A stretch of DNA of 36,288 bases from a virus, in IMG/VR virus record IMGVR_UViG_3300025873_000015, positions 1-36,288 of that record; one strand, given 5' to 3'. The first letter of the stretch is position 1; each line of letters opens with the position of its first letter. Under the pieces are notes generated by a model. The model saw nothing but the letters and a program-made list of their open reading frames with translations. It was not told the origin of the DNA and made no database searches. Positions 14,752 to 22,298 of this stretch are shown here, piece after piece. Position numbers and translations under genes: made by a program.

Positions 14752-15319
14752 ATATTCCGGCGTCGTTCGAGACGCATTTATAAAGCGCGGACATGATGCC
14801 ATATCCTGCGACCTGTTGCCGACAGATTCGGATGGGCCTCATCATCAGGGCGATGTGTATGCGATGCTAAGTGATCGCTGGGATTTGATAATCGCGCATC
14901 CACCCTGCACTGCGCTGACCGTGGCTGGCAATAAGTGGTATGGCGAGGGCCAGCCAAAATATAGCGAACGTCTGGCGTCAGCTAAATGGACAGAGAATCT
15001 CTGGCATAAGTGCAAGTCTGTCGCGCCTTCTGTTTGTTTCGAAAACCCTGTCGGCGTTTTGTCGCGCATGACATCCATGCCAAAGGCTAGCTATGTTCAG
15101 CCCTACCAATTCGGCCATCTGGAGCAAAAGAAAACCGGATTATTTCTGCATAACCTCGCGCCACTACACGAAACCAAGAACGTGTATGCGGAAATGATGA
15201 CGTTACCCAAACGTAAGCGTGAGCGGCTGCACTATCTGCCGCCGTCACCTGACCGCTGGAAACTTCGCAGTCAAACATTCCAGGGCATCGCTGACGCGAT
15301 GGCGCACCAGTGGCGTTAA
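14729..15319 (+). CDS. Compact C5-cytosine-methyltransferase-like protein (196 aa)
   Basis: Visible motifs are ILIACEYSGVVRDAF (motif I-like AdoMet site), ISCDL (24-29, motif II-like), IIAHPPCTAL (PPC at 58-60, motif IV with the catalytic Cys60) and CFENPVG (motif VI-like ENP, Glu105). This is the C5 DNA methyltransferase core. At 196 aa, however, it lacks the usual target-recognition region and motifs IX-X. It may methylate or otherwise modify DNA bases, perhaps feeding the glycosyltransferase at 7394-8371. It overlaps the nuclease gene by 23 bases and the helicase by 10. Confidence 0.7.
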   Translation: MKILIACEYSGVVRDAFIKRGHDAISCDLLPTDSDGPHHQGDVYAMLSDRWDLIIAHPPCTALTVAGNKWYGEGQPKYSERLASAKWTENLWHKCKSVAPSVCFENPVGVLSRMTSMPKASYVQPYQFGHLEQKKTGLFLHNLAPLHETKNVYAEMMTLPKRKRERLHYLPPSPDRWKLRSQTFQGIADAMAHQWR

Positions 15320-16899
15320 GGGATTATCAGCAACGCACCATCGACCAGCTCTACAAATGGTTCAGCGATGGCCGCAAGGGCCATCCATGTATCGAACTTC
15401 CGACCGGATCGGGCAAGAGCCATATCGTTGCAGCAATCTGCAAAGATGCGCTGACGCAGTGGCCGGAAACCCGCATCCTTATGATGACGCATGTCAAAGA
15501 ACTGATCGAACAGAACGCCGAGAAAATGCGCGACCACTGGCCCGATGCGCCACTAGGCATCTATTCGGCGGGTATGCGGCGCCGGGATATTGGCGAGCCG
15601 ATTACATTTGCCGGCATTCAATCAGTGCGGGATAAAGCAGACCAGATCGGCCATGTTGATCTGGTGCTGATTGATGAATGCCATCTGGTCAGTCACAAGC
15701 AGGAAGGCGGATACCGCAAACTGATCATCGACCTGATGCATATTAACCCGTTGATACGAGTAATCGGCCTGACCGCCACGCCATACCGCCTGGGCCACGG
15801 GTACATCACCGACGCGCCAGCCCTGTTCGCCGACATCATCAGCCCGGTCAGCATTGAGGAATTGATTTATAAAAAATTCCTCGCACCGCTCCGGTCGAAA
15901 CTGACCGCGCACCAGCTTTCAGTTGATGGAGTTCATAAGCGCGGCGGCGAATATATAGAGAGCGAACTGCAAGCCGCCGTTGATACAGATAAGAACAACA
16001 TCGCGACGATCAACGAAGTTATAAGCCTGGCCGGTGATCGCCGGTCGTGGCTGTTTTTCTGCGCTGGCGTTAAACACGCGCATAATGTGGCGGATATTCT
16101 CAATGCCCGTGATATCAGTGCGGCTTGTATCGTTGGCGATACGCCGAAAGACGAACGCGAGCGCATTATTGCCGGGTTCAGGCGCGGAGAAATTCAGGCG
16201 CTGACAAACGCCAACGTCCTGACAACCGGGTTCGACCATCCCGACCTCGACCTGATTGCCATGCTGCGACCCACATTATCGACCGGGCTTTATGTGCAGA
16301 TGGCCGGGCGCGGTATGAGGATTAAATCCCATACCGACCATTGCCTCGTTCTGGACTTTGCCGGGGTGGTGCAAACGCACGGCCCCATCACGGCGGTCAA
16401 TCCAAAGAAGCCGTCAGGTAAAGGCGAGGGCGAAGCACCGGTCAAAGTCTGCGATGCCTGTAACGAACTGAACCACATATCCGCAAAGGAATGCGTGGCT
16501 TGCGGCAAGCCATTCCCTCCGCCAAAAGTGCCAAAGCCAAAACTCCATGATGACGATATCATGGGTCTGGATACGACCGAGATGAACGTGACCGATTGGC
16601 AATGGCGGCGACATGTCAGCCTCGTCAGCGGCAAGGAAATGCTGATGGTCACTTATTACGGCGCACTCTCAGACAAGCCGGTGAACGAATATCTGACTGT
16701 TATGCATGACGGCTATGCAGGGCAGAAAGCAAGAATTCTATTCGCCAGGATATCGAACGGATGCGGGTCCAATGCCGACATGCGCCAAACTGATTTAAAC
16801 ATCGCAGCCGCCGAAATGAACGAATGCGCTCCCCCTGGTGTCATAAAATTCCGCCGGGATGGTAAATTTTACCGCGTCACGGAAAGGAGATGGGAATGA
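15310..16899 (+). CDS. SF2 DEAD/DEAH-type helicase with C-terminal zinc ribbon (529 aa)
   Basis: An ATP-dependent nucleic-acid helicase or translocase. Q-motif-like LRDYQQRTI comes first, then motif I PTGSGKS (31-37), II DECH (122-125), III TATP (155-158) and VI QMAGRGMR. A four-cysteine ribbon (CDACNEL, then ECVACGKPFPPP) lies after the helicase core. The start is GTG 15310, overlapping the upstream gene by 10 bases. Helicases of this type accompany phage replication and recombination modules. Confidence 0.87.
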   Translation: MALRDYQQRTIDQLYKWFSDGRKGHPCIELPTGSGKSHIVAAICKDALTQWPETRILMMTHVKELIEQNAEKMRDHWPDAPLGIYSAGMRRRDIGEPITFAGIQSVRDKADQIGHVDLVLIDECHLVSHKQEGGYRKLIIDLMHINPLIRVIGLTATPYRLGHGYITDAPALFADIISPVSIEELIYKKFLAPLRSKLTAHQLSVDGVHKRGGEYIESELQAAVDTDKNNIATINEVISLAGDRRSWLFFCAGVKHAHNVADILNARDISAACIVGDTPKDERERIIAGFRRGEIQALTNANVLTTGFDHPDLDLIAMLRPTLSTGLYVQMAGRGMRIKSHTDHCLVLDFAGVVQTHGPITAVNPKKPSGKGEGEAPVKVCDACNELNHISAKECVACGKPFPPPKVPKPKLHDDDIMGLDTTEMNVTDWQWRRHVSLVSGKEMLMVTYYGALSDKPVNEYLTVMHDGYAGQKARILFARISNGCGSNADMRQTDLNIAAAEMNECAPPGVIKFRRDGKFYRVTERRWE

Positions 16900-17237
16900 A
16901 AACCGAACACGAAGAGCAACGCGAATTCGTGCAATGGATGCGTCAGACACATCCAGATGCCAGGATATTCGCCATCCCCAACGGTGGGCAACGGAGCCGA
17001 ACGACCGGCGCGAAGCTGAAGGCAGAGGGCGTCAGCGCCGGGGTGCCTGATTTATACATCCCGGCGTGGCGATGCTGGGTTGAGATGAAGCGAGCAAAGG
17101 GCGGAACGGTTTCCGGCCCGCAGAAAGATTGGATTTCCTACCTAGAGAGCATCGGCCATACCGTCATAATCGGCCAAGGCTCTGAGAACGCTAAAGAAAA
17201 GATAAAGAGTTTACACCTAAGTTTAAATAATATATGA
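16896..17237 (+). CDS. VRR-NUC domain nuclease (113 aa)
   Basis: This is a small stand-alone PD-(D/E)XK nuclease. It shows AIPNGGQRS, then GVSAGVPDLYIPAW (catalytic Asp) and CWVEMKRAKGG (the E-x-K pair), followed by GPQKDW. These are the VRR-NUC signatures, often linked to structure-specific cleavage next to phage helicases. ATG 16896 is preferred over 16890 because AAGGAG ends six bases before it and it overlaps the helicase stop as ATGA. Confidence 0.85.
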   Translation: MKTEHEEQREFVQWMRQTHPDARIFAIPNGGQRSRTTGAKLKAEGVSAGVPDLYIPAWRCWVEMKRAKGGTVSGPQKDWISYLESIGHTVIIGQGSENAKEKIKSLHLSLNNI

Positions 17238-17294
17238 TTGATTTTAATGGGGCAACTGGATAGGCCGACCGCCCCGAAACGAGGAGACGACGAC

Positions 17295-17477
17295 ATGAAA
17301 ATTCAGATACCCGCCCAGACCGTCGACGTTGACGCAGCAGCATGGGCCATCGAGTATGGTATCGACATTAACGACGTCCGCGCAGATGTGAAGAGCTACT
17401 TCGAGGGCTATCCCGGTCAGATCATCGATGGGCTAGGGCTTCGACCCCGGCAACAGGAGAACAATAATGCTACATAA
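17295..17477 (+). CDS. Small hypothetical early protein (60 aa)
   Basis: The protein is unrecognised. It is acidic and mostly helical, beginning MKIQIPAQTVDVDAAAWAIE. GAGGAGA lies about eight bases before ATG 17295. The 57 bases before it hold a GGGGC/GCCCC inverted pair of uncertain meaning. It overlaps the next gene by 11 bases. Confidence 0.6.
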   Translation: MKIQIPAQTVDVDAAAWAIEYGIDINDVRADVKSYFEGYPGQIIDGLGLRPRQQENNNAT

Positions 17478-17700
17478 AATGATGACGGCAGAAGACGAGC
17501 GGCGTGAGGAGGTCTGCGGGATTCTGGCCGATTTGACGGAAAATGTCAGGAGTGTCAGACGGGCAATGGATAACCTGATCCTCGGCACCTACCGCGCCGA
17601 GAGTGAATTGCCGGTTGGCACATTGGGCGAATTCTGGGATGCTGTAAGAGGCACTCAGGACGAAATCGCCGGGCTGATCGTTCCAGAAGAGGGAAGATGA
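17467..17700 (+). CDS. Small helical acidic protein (77 aa)
   Basis: The protein is unrecognised and almost entirely helical: TAEDERREEVCGILADL, then ENVRSVRRAMDNL. CAGGAGA precedes ATG 17467. It is translationally coupled to both neighbours, with its stop overlapping the next start as ATGA. It may be an oligomeric or inhibitor-type early protein; no evidence decides. Confidence 0.65.
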   Translation: MLHKMMTAEDERREEVCGILADLTENVRSVRRAMDNLILGTYRAESELPVGTLGEFWDAVRGTQDEIAGLIVPEEGR

Positions 17701-17861
17701 TTAAATTCATCATCATCGTGACAATCGGAATTCTCATCTCCATCGTCTTCGCAGAACTGGCGGCGGGATGCGGGCAGGTCACCTATTTCCCGGATCGAAC
17801 GTGGGTGTCTAATAAATGTGTTTTAATCCCGTCCGAGAGCGTATATGGTAAATGGGAGTGA
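17697..17861 (+). CDS. Small exported or membrane-anchored protein with Cys pair (54 aa)
   Basis: This is the last gene of the rightward unit. The first 20 residues (MIKFIIIVTIGILISIVFAE) form a hydrophobic signal or anchor. The exported part has AGCGQVTYFP and SNKCVLIPSE, two cysteines that could form a disulphide. It starts as ATGA within the preceding stop. A terminator follows within 20 bases. The function is unknown; an envelope location suggests a role in lysis or exclusion. Confidence 0.65.
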   Translation: MIKFIIIVTIGILISIVFAELAAGCGQVTYFPDRTWVSNKCVLIPSESVYGKWE

Positions 17862-17879
17862 TGACCTCCCCTGAAACTG

Positions 17880-17906
17880 GCCCCGCAAAAGTGCGGGGCT
17901 TTTTTT
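17880..17906 (+). terminator. Strong intrinsic terminator where the two units converge
   Basis: GCCCCGCA (17880-17887) pairs perfectly with TGCGGGGC (17892-17899) around AAAG and is followed by seven Ts. It ends the rightward unit and overlaps the lysozyme stop codon of the leftward unit. A smaller stem (GGGAG/CTCCC, 17854-17870) could serve the leftward direction. Confidence 0.9.
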
Positions 17907-18345
17907 ATGCCAGCGCCCGCATTCGTTCAATTAAGCGCCCGCTGCGTTCCGGCACTTGACGATGCCATTTCGAGTCAACCATCTCATCTGCGGCGGAATT
18001 CCAATCTTCCTTTTCGATAGCGGCCAGAAACTTCTTGAACCCCGCCAAGCGGCTCGCACCGAGATTAAACATCATATTCGCCACGATCAATCTGACCTCG
18101 TCGGGCAAATCATTGAATTCCGGGAGCAGCCGGATGCAGTCTCGGAAAGTCCATGACATGTCCTTATCAAACAATTCCATAACCCGCTCCTCACTGACCG
18201 GTGCGCCGACTTCCATGTCGAACTCCGGGTCCGATTCCCGGCAGAGGTGACCGATCCCGACAGTTTTCAGCCCCAGGTGATCTTTGTAAATTTTCATCAC
18301 GCAGCCTTCATCGGCCATGAGTTCCTCGCGCAATTGCTCAATCAT
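17905..18345 (-). CDS. T4-type lysozyme, endolysin (146 aa, GH24)
   Basis: This muramidase hydrolyses the peptidoglycan glycan backbone at lysis. Alignment by eye to T4 lysozyme gives the catalytic triad Glu13, Asp22 and Thr28 in ADEGCVMKIYKDHLGLKTVG, and WHRQVPERSGRLIERMR matches the RWYNQTPNRAKRV end. There is no signal peptide, so it needs a holin. It is the last gene of the leftward unit and overlaps the o-spanin stop as ATGA. Confidence 0.92.
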   Translation of the reverse strand: MIEQLREELMADEGCVMKIYKDHLGLKTVGIGHLCRESDPEFDMEVGAPVSEERVMELFDKDMSWTFRDCIRLLPEFNDLPDEVRLIVANMMFNLGASRLAGFKKFLAAIEKEDWNSAADEMVDSKWHRQVPERSGRLIERMRALA

Positions 18346-18743
18346 TTTTTCTTCTCCTTCTTCCTCGGCGCGACGGCCTTCTCGTAATAAATGATAATCT
18401 GTTTCTGCTGCTCTATGAACCGTTTGATTTCCGCCATGTTCAGAGCCAACGTCTCATAGTCGCGGACCGAAATCGCATAAAACAGAAAATCACCGTTCTG
18501 TTTCACGAAGCGTTGTTTAAACGCTGCGAGCGTATCTTCCGTGACAACGTAAAAATGGAGGTTGCTCAGAGCTACCGGGCGCGGCCTGTTCTGCGTGGGT
18601 ATTTTGCGCTCGACCTCCACCGTCTTGATCTCCAGCGGAATTAACTTCTTAAAGCTGGTGCACCCGCTATTTAGCAGGGGCAGGAGGAGGAGGAACAGCA
18701 CCGGATATCTTCTCCAGTGACCTGAACAATTTCTTCGTGCCAT
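18342..18743 (-). CDS. o-spanin-like outer-membrane lipoprotein (133 aa)
   Basis: A basic N-terminus and hydrophobic stretch (YPVLFLLLLPLL) lead to the lipobox NSGC with Cys28 as the probable lipidation site. The -3 position is Asn rather than Leu, slightly unusual. The mature part is helical and ends in a Lys-rich tail. It starts inside the i-spanin gene in another frame (77-base overlap), the classical embedded Rz1 arrangement, and lies directly before the lysozyme. It is longer than the typical 60-aa Rz1. Confidence 0.75.
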   Translation of the reverse strand: MARRNCSGHWRRYPVLFLLLLPLLNSGCTSFKKLIPLEIKTVEVERKIPTQNRPRPVALSNLHFYVVTEDTLAAFKQRFVKQNGDFLFYAISVRDYETLALNMAEIKRFIEQQKQIIIYYEKAVAPRKKEKKK

Positions 18744-19071
18744 TATTGATCTTCTTTTCTACCAGACCCGGCTTTCTGAGGCTGAGTTTCGCCAGATTAT
18801 GTTTCCTCAATTTCCCGATCAGCACATCCTTGTAGACGTTGGCTTTGTCGAGCTTTCGCCCAAGCTCTTTATTTAACGCAGAGAACCGGTCACGATCTAC
18901 GATCATGGCGTTGATCGTGGCATCCTGCATGGCCTTGGCCGTCTCCAGCTTGACGGTGTTTTCCGTCAAAATGCGAATCCGCTCCTGCGTGTCCTTGTAA
19001 TAATACCACCCGCCATATCCTACGCCGCCTACAAGACCAAGGACGATGATCAACAGGTAGATTTTCAGCAT
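18667..19071 (-). CDS. i-spanin-like inner-membrane protein (134 aa)
   Basis: One N-terminal membrane segment (MLKIYLLIIVLGLVGGVGYG) is followed by a long charged helix (about 28-110), fitting a periplasmic coiled coil, and a Pro-rich C-terminus (PPPPAPAK). It pairs with the embedded lipoprotein gene to span the periplasm and fuse the membranes at lysis. Its ATG directly follows the stop of the 53-aa gene upstream. Confidence 0.75.
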   Translation of the reverse strand: MLKIYLLIIVLGLVGGVGYGGWYYYKDTQERIRILTENTVKLETAKAMQDATINAMIVDRDRFSALNKELGRKLDKANVYKDVLIGKLRKHNLAKLSLRKPGLVEKKINNGTKKLFRSLEKISGAVPPPPAPAK

Positions 19072-19233
19072 CTACAGGATGCCCTTTTCCTTCAGGATAA
19101 AGGCGACTATCGCCGCGACAATTGCGACAAATACCAGCGCGGGTTGACCTATTATAACGCCGACTCCTATGACAATAACGCCAGCCGCTGCCCAAGATGA
19201 CGGTTCCGCTATTCGAGTTAATATCCATTTCAT
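19072..19233 (-). CDS. Small single- or double-pass membrane protein (53 aa)
   Basis: The start is ATG 19233, with AAGGAGAG eight bases upstream, inside a longer open frame. It begins MKWILTRIAEPSSWAAAGVI and then has a nearly continuous hydrophobic run (VIVIGVGVIIG, then ALVFVAIVAAIVAFIL) ending KEKGIL. Position next to spanins and lysozyme makes it a holin candidate, one of several in this cluster. Confidence 0.65.
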   Translation of the reverse strand: MKWILTRIAEPSSWAAAGVIVIGVGVIIGQPALVFVAIVAAIVAFILKEKGIL

Positions 19234-19307
19234 ATCTTCTCTCCTTAATGGTGGTTGTTGGGGAATTAATTTAGTTCTGCCACGATGTCGAGTATCACGA
19301 TATCTGG

Positions 19308-19388
19308 TCATTTTCGCAACGAAATTATGATCAAGACCACAACCAGCCCGATGATCAGGACTTCGCCTGGGGTGAAGGAGAGCATCAT
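19308..19388 (-). CDS. Possible 26-aa membrane peptide
   Basis: The tandem start codons MM lead to LSFTPGEVLIIGLVVVLII and ISLRK, a single hydrophobic helix with a basic tail. It fills the 84-base gap between the EF-hand gene and the 53-aa gene. The ribosome binding site is weak (GGGCTGGA), so expression is uncertain. Confidence 0.4.
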   Translation of the reverse strand: MMLSFTPGEVLIIGLVVVLIIISLRK

Positions 19389-19395
19389 TCCAGCC

Positions 19396-19734
19396 CTATT
19401 TCTTGGGCGGTGCTTTGTTTGCCATCGCTTGCGCCCCGAAAAATGCCGCCACTATCCCCGCGACGGCAATGAAATACACGCCCGCCATGTCGCCGAGTAT
19501 CTTCGCGGCGGCGTCAATTCCGCATACAACTGAAACAACAACGCAGACGGGGTAGAGCAGCATCCCAGACAACGCATACCATGCCATGTGGCGCTGGGCG
19601 TCTGCCTTCTGGTCGCGGTTTTCCAGGGCGATCATGCGCTCACCGATTGCCATTTCCTCATCACTGACAATGCCGTCGCCGTCGAGATCAAGGTCATTGA
19701 ACGTCGAGTCTTTTTCTAATTTCTTCTGTGCCAT
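19396..19734 (-). CDS. EF-hand membrane protein, holin candidate (112 aa)
   Basis: Residues 16-27 are a textbook EF-hand calcium loop: DLDGDGIVSDEE, with Asp at 1, 3 and 5, Gly at 6, a hydrophobic residue at 8 and Glu at 12. Two membrane segments follow (MAWYALSGMLLYPVCVVVSV and AGVYFIAVAGIVAAFFGA), separated by a short linker, then a basic tail. Similar proteins occur in marine phages near lysis genes (from memory). It may be a holin or envelope protein that senses calcium. The start is ATG 19734 rather than an upstream in-frame codon. Confidence 0.8.
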   Translation of the reverse strand: MAQKKLEKDSTFNDLDLDGDGIVSDEEMAIGERMIALENRDQKADAQRHMAWYALSGMLLYPVCVVVSVVCGIDAAAKILGDMAGVYFIAVAGIVAAFFGAQAMANKAPPKK

Positions 19735-19735
19735 G

Positions 19736-19909
19736 TCATTTCCTTTTTTTATCTTCAAGCAATTTTTCAAGCTCTTCGATCCGCTTGCCTAGAATAAATA
19801 ACGTGGTGTGTATCGATCCAGTACCATGTGGTAATAGACGACGTTTCAAGAGATCGATCTCGGCTTCCAGCGCCCATTTCCGAGCGGCGATTTCCTCCGG
19901 TGTATTCAT
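19736..19909 (-). CDS. Small helical coiled-coil protein (57 aa)
   Basis: This gene begins as ATGA inside the stop of the 206-aa gene and ends one base before the EF-hand start. It reads MNTPEEIAARKWALEAEIDL, then a short loop with HGTGSIHT and a second helix GKRIEELEKLLEDKK. Charge and heptads suggest a helical hairpin. No function is known. Tight coupling on both sides supports it as a real gene. Confidence 0.65.
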   Translation of the reverse strand: MNTPEEIAARKWALEAEIDLLKRRLLPHGTGSIHTTLFILGKRIEELEKLLEDKKRK

Positions 19910-20526
19910 TTGAGCAGCGGATTGTTGAGGGCATCGCGCAGCTTCTTGTCCTGACGCCGCTCAAAAACGGTCAGCTTGGCGTCGATACCATTGATCTTGG
20001 CATCGAATCTAGTGGAGGCCGACTCCGTAATATCGCGGATGTTTTTCTCGGACTGTCGGGCAGTAGCGGTCACGCGATTAATCTTGGCGTCAAATCTCTC
20101 ATTTGCGCTCGCGGCAATGCCGCGCATGGTCTTCTCAGCCTGTCGCATCGCCGCGCGGGTTTCTGTATCAAGAGCGCGGGCGCGTTTATCCACGGCGGAT
20201 ATGGCATTTTCGAGGGACGCGGCGTCGGATCGCGTGTCCTGGCGGATATCACGCACGATCTGCTGCACTTCCAGCACCCTATTGCGAACTGATTTCATTT
20301 GCTTGGTCACAACGCCCATCTCCTTGGTCATCACCGCCAACTTTTTGTCGAAGCCCGATAGATCAGGGGCAGAATAGCTTTCTATCTTAGACCGCATATT
20401 CATATAGTCTTTGTAGAACTCGAAACCCGCCCACAGGCCACCACCCAGCGTCCCGACTAATGGCAGAATTAGCAGCAATTTGCTCCCGCCACCTATTTTT
20501 ATTCCTTTATACTCGACCTCTGCCAT
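19906..20526 (-). CDS. Membrane-anchored coiled-coil protein (206 aa)
   Basis: A short cytoplasmic stretch (MAEVEYKGIKIGGGSK) leads to one membrane segment (LLLILPLVGTLGGGLWAGF). A long helical region (about 60-195) follows, with internal similarity between two blocks around ERFDAKINRV and TRFDAKINGI. The layout suggests a periplasmic rod. It lies between exported proteins and the lysis genes. It could be structural in the envelope or a spanin-like accessory; this is not established. Confidence 0.75.
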   Translation of the reverse strand: MAEVEYKGIKIGGGSKLLLILPLVGTLGGGLWAGFEFYKDYMNMRSKIESYSAPDLSGFDKKLAVMTKEMGVVTKQMKSVRNRVLEVQQIVRDIRQDTRSDAASLENAISAVDKRARALDTETRAAMRQAEKTMRGIAASANERFDAKINRVTATARQSEKNIRDITESASTRFDAKINGIDAKLTVFERRQDKKLRDALNNPLLK

Positions 20527-21765
20527 CTACCTGTTCCACTGACTTTCGATCAGCGCGTTATGAGCGCCGTTCGCTTGGCCGAATGCGCGGTATTGGGTGA
20601 GAGGGCTAATCATGCTAGGCCCGTCTGGCACGGTTTCCGCGCTGAAGAACGTGGCCGCCGTCGCGTCCTTGATCAGCGGCCCGGTCGCAATTTTTCCTGA
20701 CAATAAATTCATGACGACCAGCGTTGTGGTTTGAGATGCGGCGCTGTACCTCTGACTAGGCGCGATTTTTTTCACAACCTTCTGAGCAGCCGCACGGACC
20801 TTCTGCTGGCGAGTTTGGCGAGGGGCAGCGGGTTGCTCGCGTTCACGCGCAGGAGCCGCCTCGCGTGTTTCTGGTTGCGGTTGTGGCTCTGGTCCCGGCC
20901 CCGGCTCTGGTCCCGGTTCCGCCGCCTGTATCTCCGCCTCGACCTCGGCGGTCGCTGCTGCTTCCTCTTGCTCTTGCTCCGGTGGGGGCGGTGGGGCAAC
21001 CGGCTCAATTGTCGGCGGTGGTGGTGCTGCCGGTGCCTGCGTTTCCAGCGTTGCGATTGTCGTGGCAGGGGGTGGCGGTCCAGCCGTCTGGGATGCCGCG
21101 ACGGTCTCAGTGGGTGGTGGAGGTGGAGGTGGTGCCAGAGATGCCGTTACGATCTCGGTAGCCTGGGCTATCTGATCCAGGATTTGCTGCTCAACTACAG
21201 TTTGATACGAAATTGTAAGACCAGGGCTTGAGAATTTCGGCCCGAAAAAACCAGATTGAAACCCGGCATCAATGCCAAAAAGGCTGAACTCCCCTAGTAG
21301 TACGTCGAAACTGTTGGTGCCCACCGTGTCCTGGAATGTAAAATTTTGCAGCCCGCTGAAATCCAGTTCGACCTCACGCTCGAATTTCTCGGCTAAGTCC
21401 AGGCCATCGAATAACGAAACCGTCAGGCGAAAAACATCCCGGCAATCGCCTATTTGGGTGAGACTTGTACATGACGCCAGAACAGCATTGGACGGGTGAC
21501 TGTCCACCGTCACTGAACTGTTTAACGTGAAGCCCTGACGAAGCTCTGCCGTCGTCAACGGAACGCTGAAACTGCTGCTATATGTGCCGCCGCCAGCCGC
21601 TGCATTTCCCGTACAGAATTGCCCGGAGGTACAGCCGCTTATCGTATTGCTGGTGGTCGATCCGCTGGTGCTGAATTCAGACAAAGCGGGCAGCACGTTG
21701 CCGGTGATGGCCGGTTCTGCGAGCGCGGGCGTGATGAAGAATAATAAGAGAGCAAGCCACCGCAT
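20527..21765 (-). CDS. Exported protein with Pro-rich linker (412 aa)
   Basis: A Sec signal peptide (MRWLALLLFFITPALA, cut before EPAI) precedes a beta-rich domain (about 20-190) with four cysteines (45, 51, 99, 108). A Pro/Glu/Ala-rich linker (about 211-315) with runs such as APPPPPPP follows, then a C-terminal domain (about 320-412). The linker resembles those that cross the periplasm. The gene starts as TAATG in the stop of another exported protein. No enzymatic motif is visible. Confidence 0.78.
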   Translation of the reverse strand: MRWLALLLFFITPALAEPAITGNVLPALSEFSTSGSTTSNTISGCTSGQFCTGNAAAGGGTYSSSFSVPLTTAELRQGFTLNSSVTVDSHPSNAVLASCTSLTQIGDCRDVFRLTVSLFDGLDLAEKFEREVELDFSGLQNFTFQDTVGTNSFDVLLGEFSLFGIDAGFQSGFFGPKFSSPGLTISYQTVVEQQILDQIAQATEIVTASLAPPPPPPPTETVAASQTAGPPPPATTIATLETQAPAAPPPPTIEPVAPPPPPEQEQEEAAATAEVEAEIQAAEPGPEPGPGPEPQPQPETREAAPAREREQPAAPRQTRQQKVRAAAQKVVKKIAPSQRYSAASQTTTLVVMNLLSGKIATGPLIKDATAATFFSAETVPDGPSMISPLTQYRAFGQANGAHNALIESQWNR

Positions 21766-22298
21766 TAATCGCCACCGAAATCTTCTAACTCTGCTGGGTC
21801 TGGCGTGGAATCGGCTTCTTTCTTATTCGCCTCGACCTGTGCCGCCACGCGAATGATCGAACCTTCTGGAGATTTATCAGGATCGGCCAGCCATTTTTCC
21901 TTCGCCGCATCGCCAATGGCCCCAAGGTAGGGGCATGGGGTTCCTGCCATCCAGAGACCGTTCCAGGCTCGAACATCCTGGCATAAGATACTGATTCCGG
22001 CGACCTTTAGGCCCATGCCGTAGACGGACCGGGCTAGGAGAATTCGCTCACAGTTTAAATCTCGCGTGGTAGTACCTCCCGAAATTCCGAACAGGCTTGT
22101 CTGTAACGCGCCGCTGGTGCCGGTCTGGCAGATGGTGCTGTTGTTCACAACAATTGACGGGGATGACGCAGTGGGCGGCGTTTTATCGACCACCGTTGAA
22201 GATGAAACGGTCGCAGAAGTCACCGTATCGACCGCAGAGGCGGGGAGCGCGTGGAGGAAGATCGCAGCGCATACGATCACTAGTGTCTTTTGAACCAT
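21765..22298 (-). CDS. Exported Cys-containing protein (177 aa)
   Basis: ATG 22298 gives a clean signal peptide (MVQKTLVIVCAAIFLHALPASA). The mature protein begins with a Ser/Thr/Val-rich stretch, then NSTICQTG, DLNCERILLARS, SILCQDVRAW and GTPCPYLG, four cysteines that could form two disulphides. I recall similar proteins in uncultured marine phages, without a known role. It overlaps the holin-like gene by 19 bases and is coupled to the 412-aa exported protein, suggesting that the two work together. Confidence 0.75.
   Translation of the reverse strand: MVQKTLVIVCAAIFLHALPASAVDTVTSATVSSSTVVDKTPPTASSPSIVVNNSTICQTGTSGALQTSLFGISGGTTTRDLNCERILLARSVYGMGLKVAGISILCQDVRAWNGLWMAGTPCPYLGAIGDAAKEKWLADPDKSPEGSIIRVAAQVEANKKEADSTPDPAELEDFGGD

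Noticed and set aside
20731-21231. Plus-strand frame rich in Arg, Trp and Leu
   Set aside because: It is the reverse reading of the Pro-rich linker of the exported 412-aa protein. The composition is explained by that linker.
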